DNA from: Geodermatophilus marinus
GTDB taxonomy: Bacteria > Actinomycetota > Actinomycetes > Mycobacteriales > Geodermatophilaceae
Reading direction: 5' to 3'
DNA: 64,000 nucleotides
Assembly: GCF_003428645.1 (NCBI RefSeq)
Contig: NZ_QVQH01000002.1
Span: 186,997 to 250,996 of the forward strand
Below, piece by piece: positions 61,039 through 64,000 of this stretch (positions within the stretch are counted from its first letter, which is position 1; every line of letters starts with the position of its first letter). Both the position numbers and the translations under genes were made by a program. Below the pieces are notes generated by a model. The model was not told the origin of the DNA. It made no database searches and saw only the letters and a list, made by a program, of their open reading frames with translations.

Positions 61039-61869
61039 TCAGAAGAACTGCGGATCGGTGATCGTGCCGGTGGCCAGCAGGAAGACGTAGAAGTCGGCGA
61101 ACGCGACGCTGAACAGCGAGACCCAGGCGTACTGCATGTGCCGCGCGTTCAGCCTCGACACCGCCGTCCACGCCCGGTACTGCAGGGGGTGCTTCGAGAA
61201 GGTGTTCAACCGGCCGCCGACGATGTGCCGGCAGGAGTGGCAGGAGACCGAGTACAGGAACAGCAGGACGGCGTTGACCAGCAGGACCAGCGTGCCCAGG
61301 CCCATGTGGCCCCACTCGCCGGTCGCGTCGCGGAAGCCGCGGAATGCCTCGTAGAAGAGGATGACGTTGAACAGCAGCGCCGCGTAGAGGAAGTAGCGGT
61401 GCACGTTCTGCCCGACCAGCGGCAGCCGCGTCTCCCCGGTGTACCGGCGGTGCGGCTCGGCCACCGCGCAGGCCGGCGGGGACAGCCAGAACGACCGGTA
61501 GTAGGCCTTCCGGTAGTAGTAGCAGGTCAGCCGGATGCCCAGGGGCAGCACCAGGATGTAGATCGCCGGGGAGATCCAGGCCGGGCCGGTGAAGAACTCG
61601 GGGAAGCTGTCGCCCTCGCACCGGGTCGTGATGCAGGGCGAGTAGAACGGCGAGATGTAGGGCGACTCGTAGTAGTAGGCGTTCTGGAACGCCCGGAACG
61701 TCGCGTACGCGATGAACAGCACCAGGACGGCGACGGTGACCAGGGGTTGCACCCACCACCGGTCGGTCCGCAGCGTCCGGGCGGGGATGGCCGCCCGGCC
61801 CGGGCGGGCCGCCCCGTCACCGCCGCGCGGGTCGACCGATCCGGTGCCGCGCGGCGCGGTGGCGGTCAT
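61039..61869 (-). CDS. sdhC: Succinate dehydrogenase membrane anchor (cytochrome b-type, Sdh1 group)
   Basis: 276 residues with five membrane segments: PLVTVAVLVLFIAYATFRAF, ISPAIYILVLPLGIRLTCYY, HRYFLYAALLFNVILFYEAF, MGLGTLVLLVNAVLLFLYSV and YAWVSLFSVAFADFYVFLLA. His residues near helices (e.g. QNVHRYF, SCHSCRHIVGG) may bind heme. A loop of about 50 residues with Cys (SPCITTRCEGDSF) faces outside. This single large anchor replaces separate SdhC and SdhD. ATG 61869 used. Confidence 0.92.
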   Translation of the reverse strand: MTATAPRGTGSVDPRGGDGAARPGRAAIPARTLRTDRWWVQPLVTVAVLVLFIAYATFRAFQNAYYYESPYISPFYSPCITTRCEGDSFPEFFTGPAWISPAIYILVLPLGIRLTCYYYRKAYYRSFWLSPPACAVAEPHRRYTGETRLPLVGQNVHRYFLYAALLFNVILFYEAFRGFRDATGEWGHMGLGTLVLLVNAVLLFLYSVSCHSCRHIVGGRLNTFSKHPLQYRAWTAVSRLNARHMQYAWVSLFSVAFADFYVFLLATGTITDPQFF

Positions 61870-62138
61870 CGTGACCCGCGGCCCGGCGCGACGGGGAGGG
61901 GTGGGGGAGCCGCCGGCTCCTGGGTCACCGACATCGTTGCCTCCAGCCGAGCCGGAACGCCGCCGTGGGGGGTGAGCGCAGTCGACCACGGACGTCGGCG
62001 TGCGTGGAAGGGCCTCCGGCGCGCCGCGCTCGACCGGAGCGGTCACGTCGACCCACGCACGGGGCGGGCCGGGAGGGTTGGCCGGCCCGCCGCCGGGGGA
62101 TGGTCCTGCCCGGACACCCCCGGGACAGGAGCGCGCGC

Positions 62139-63179
62139 ATGGAGCACCGGACCCTCGGCCGCAGCGGGTGCGCGGTCTCGGCCTACTGCCTGGGCACGAT
62201 GACCTTCGGCGCCGAGACCGACGAGGCCGGCGCGCACGAGCAGCTCGACCTGTTCGTCGGGTCCGGCGGCACGCTGGTCGACACCGCGGACGTCTACTCG
62301 GCCGGCGCGGCGGAGGAGATCGTCGGCCGGTGGCTGGCCGCCCGGCCGGCCGACGTCCGCGACCGGGTCGTCCTGGCCACCAAGGGCCGCATGCCCATGG
62401 GGGAGGAGCCCAACGCCGTCGGCAACTCCCGCCGCCACCTGCGACGGGCGCTCGACGACTCGCTGCGCCGGCTCGGGGTCGAGCACGTCGACCTGTACCA
62501 GCTGCACGCCTGGGATCCGCTCACCCCGCTCGAGGAGACCCTCCGCTTCCTCGACGACGCCGTCCGCGCCGGGAAGGTCGGCTACCCGGGGCTGTCCAAC
62601 TTCACCGGCTGGCAGGTGCAGAAGGCCGTCGACCTCGCCGAGCGCGAGCACCTGGCGGTCCCGGTCACCCTGCAGCCGAGCTACAGCCTGCTCACCCGCG
62701 AGACCGAGTACGAGATCGTGCCCGCCTGCCTGCACAACGGGCTCGGCCTGCTGCCGTGGGGGCCGCTCGGGGGTGGGTGGCTGTCGGGCAAGTACACCCG
62801 CGACCAGCGCCCCGAGGGCGCCACCCGGCTCGGCGAGGACCCCGGGCGCGGCATGGAGGCCTACGACCGGGTCGGCGCGCGGCAGCGGACCTGGGACGTC
62901 CTCGAGGCGGTGCAGGACGTGGCCGGGGCCCGCGGGGCGTCGATGGCCCAGGTCGCCCTGGCCTGGCTGGCCGCCCGCCCCGCCGTCACCTCGGTCGTCC
63001 TCGGTGCGCGGACCACCGACCAGCTGCGCGGCAACCTCGGCGCCGCCGACCTGGTGCTCACCCCGGAGGAGACCGCCCGCCTCGACGCGGTCAGCGACCC
63101 GGGCGCGGCCGACTACCCCTACGGCGAGGTCGGTGCGGAGCAGCGCAGCCGGGCCCTGCCCGTCCCCCGCCACCGGTGA
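62139..63179 (+). CDS. Aldo/keto reductase
   Basis: 346 residues. Catalytic tetrad in place: Asp and Tyr in GGTLVDTADVYSAGAAEEIV, Lys in VVLATKGRMPMG, His in VDLYQLHAWDPLTPLEETLR. LPWGPLGGGWLSGKY and the cofactor region VVLGARTTDQLRGNLGAADL match NADPH-dependent family members of the AKR11/12 type. Divergent from sdhC. Substrate unknown. Confidence 0.93.
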   Translation: MEHRTLGRSGCAVSAYCLGTMTFGAETDEAGAHEQLDLFVGSGGTLVDTADVYSAGAAEEIVGRWLAARPADVRDRVVLATKGRMPMGEEPNAVGNSRRHLRRALDDSLRRLGVEHVDLYQLHAWDPLTPLEETLRFLDDAVRAGKVGYPGLSNFTGWQVQKAVDLAEREHLAVPVTLQPSYSLLTRETEYEIVPACLHNGLGLLPWGPLGGGWLSGKYTRDQRPEGATRLGEDPGRGMEAYDRVGARQRTWDVLEAVQDVAGARGASMAQVALAWLAARPAVTSVVLGARTTDQLRGNLGAADLVLTPEETARLDAVSDPGAADYPYGEVGAEQRSRALPVPRHR

Positions 63180-63253
63180 CCGCCGGGCCGGGCGGGGCCT
63201 GCGACGATGCCCGGAGCGGGCGGACGGCGTCCGACGGGTGTCTGGAGCAGCGC

Positions 63254-64000
63254 ATGGCGGCGGTGGGCGGTGCAGCGGCGGGAGCGGACGGTCACGTGGT
63301 CCTCGAGGCGGCCGACGGCGGGGCCTACGCGTCGCTGCGGCGCCGCCCGACGCCCCGGGCGGAGCGGTACGCGCTGGGGCGGCGGCTGCGGCAGCAGGTG
63401 CCCCGGTCCGCGCTGGGCGACTGGACCCCTCCGGCGGACCGGGCCGACGTGGTCGACCAGGTCGTGGACTCGCACGCCGGCCGGGTGGACCGGCTGGTAC
63501 CGGTGCGCGTCGCCCGGATGGCCGCCTCCCCCTACGGGTTCCTGCGCGGCACCGCGGTGGTCATGGCCGCGGACCTCGCCGCCCTCCCGGCCACCGGCAT
63601 CCGGCCCGTCGTCTGCGGTGACGCGCACCTGGGCAACTTCGGGTTCTACGCCTCCCCGGAGCGGGACCTCGTCATCGACCTCAACGACTTCGACGAGGCG
63701 CACCCGGGTGGCTGGGAGTGGGACCTGCGCCGGCTGGCCGCCAGCATCTGGGTCGCCGGCCGGCAGAACTCCGCCACCGAGGACCAGTGCGGCGACGCGG
63801 TCGCGTCCATGGCCCGGCGGTACCGCGAGCACGTGCGGTGGCTGGCCGGCGAGCCCCTCTTCCTGCGGTCGTTCGAGCGGCTCGACGTCACCGGGCTGCG
63901 CACGACGGCGAGCGACCGGTCCCTGCGCTCGGCCATCGAGCGGGCCGCGCGGCGGGCCCGCCGGCGGGTCAGCGACCGGGCGCTGCCCCGGTTCACCGAG
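63254..64000 (+). CDS. DUF2252 protein (kinase-like fold), N-terminal part
   Basis: 249 codons seen; the gene runs out of the window. GGAG stands seven bases before ATG 63254. Motifs: RVARMAASPYGFLRGTAVVM, VVCGDAHLGNFGFYASPERD, LVIDLNDFDEAHPGGWEWDL and RRLAASIWVAGRQN. The GDAHLGN and NDFDE segments parallel the catalytic and metal loops of aminoglycoside-phosphotransferase-like kinases; DUF2252 itself is uncharacterised. Confidence 0.88.
   Translation, partial: MAAVGGAAAGADGHVVLEAADGGAYASLRRRPTPRAERYALGRRLRQQVPRSALGDWTPPADRADVVDQVVDSHAGRVDRLVPVRVARMAASPYGFLRGTAVVMAADLAALPATGIRPVVCGDAHLGNFGFYASPERDLVIDLNDFDEAHPGGWEWDLRRLAASIWVAGRQNSATEDQCGDAVASMARRYREHVRWLAGEPLFLRSFERLDVTGLRTTASDRSLRSAIERAARRARRRVSDRALPRFTE

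Overview
This is a window of a very G+C-rich chromosome with GTG starts everywhere, strongly G/C-biased third codon positions and many 4-base GTGA/ATGA gene overlaps. The gene set (DUF4245, DUF1707, DUF6542, a Sdh1-type sdhCAB order, DUF2252, an Ada-AlkA fusion) is that of an actinobacterium. Flagellar hook genes next to fliW and csrA, and the fum / glpX / DUF4245 / xseB / xseA / ispH neighbourhood also known from Mycobacterium tuberculosis, suggest a motile Geodermatophilaceae-like organism (Blastococcus, Modestobacter or Geodermatophilus). That placement is inference, not a database result.

Layout. 0-7.2 kb: end of a flagellar locus, with a sigma-28-like factor (minus strand, cut by the window edge) and a plus-strand run flgN-like, flgK, flgL, fliW, csrA, an unknown gene, a second unusual sigma factor and two unknown coupled genes. 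7.3-24.3 kb: housekeeping genes: a cell-wall hydrolase fusion, citrate synthase, fumarase, GlpX bisphosphatase, exonuclease VII, ispH, a lipoprotein and rmuC. 24.4-26.4 kb: alkylation repair pair (ogt plus Ada-AlkA). 26.6-27.3 kb: wreck of a subtilisin-like protease and its small companion.

27.4-36.8 kb: nine tightly coupled minus-strand genes: inositol-phosphate synthase-like, an unknown histidine-rich protein, a SAM methyltransferase, a Gfo/Idh/MocA oxidoreductase, a metallo-beta-lactamase-fold protein with a zinc ribbon, a stand-alone YcaO protein, a xylose-isomerase-like TIM barrel, a family-4 glycosyltransferase and a PIG-L deacetylase. The set partly mirrors mycothiol logic (inositol phosphate, glycosyl transfer, deacetylation), but YcaO and the tailoring enzymes point to a different cyclitol- or sugar-derived small molecule. 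This is the best candidate for an undescribed system here.

37-45.2 kb: lipoprotein, an ABC-2 exporter with its two-component system, a TylF-like methyltransferase, an alpha/beta hydrolase, an ASCH protein and ychF. 45.2-47.6 kb: a small foreign-looking island with a tyrosine-recombinase remnant, a sulfotransferase and a P-loop kinase, with visibly different codon use. 48.5-52.4 kb: ArsR/VOC pair with a clear promoter-operator, an SQR-like flavoprotein, and an AhpD-like / SigJ-like sigma operon headed by a frameshifted gene. 52.7-54.3 kb: a membrane-tethered TIR protein followed by a SLATT (DUF4231) protein, a probable defence or conflict module. 54.4-64 kb: unknown genes, a SixA-like phosphatase, a gamma carbonic anhydrase-like protein, sdhC-sdhA-sdhB, an aldo/keto reductase and the start of a DUF2252 gene.
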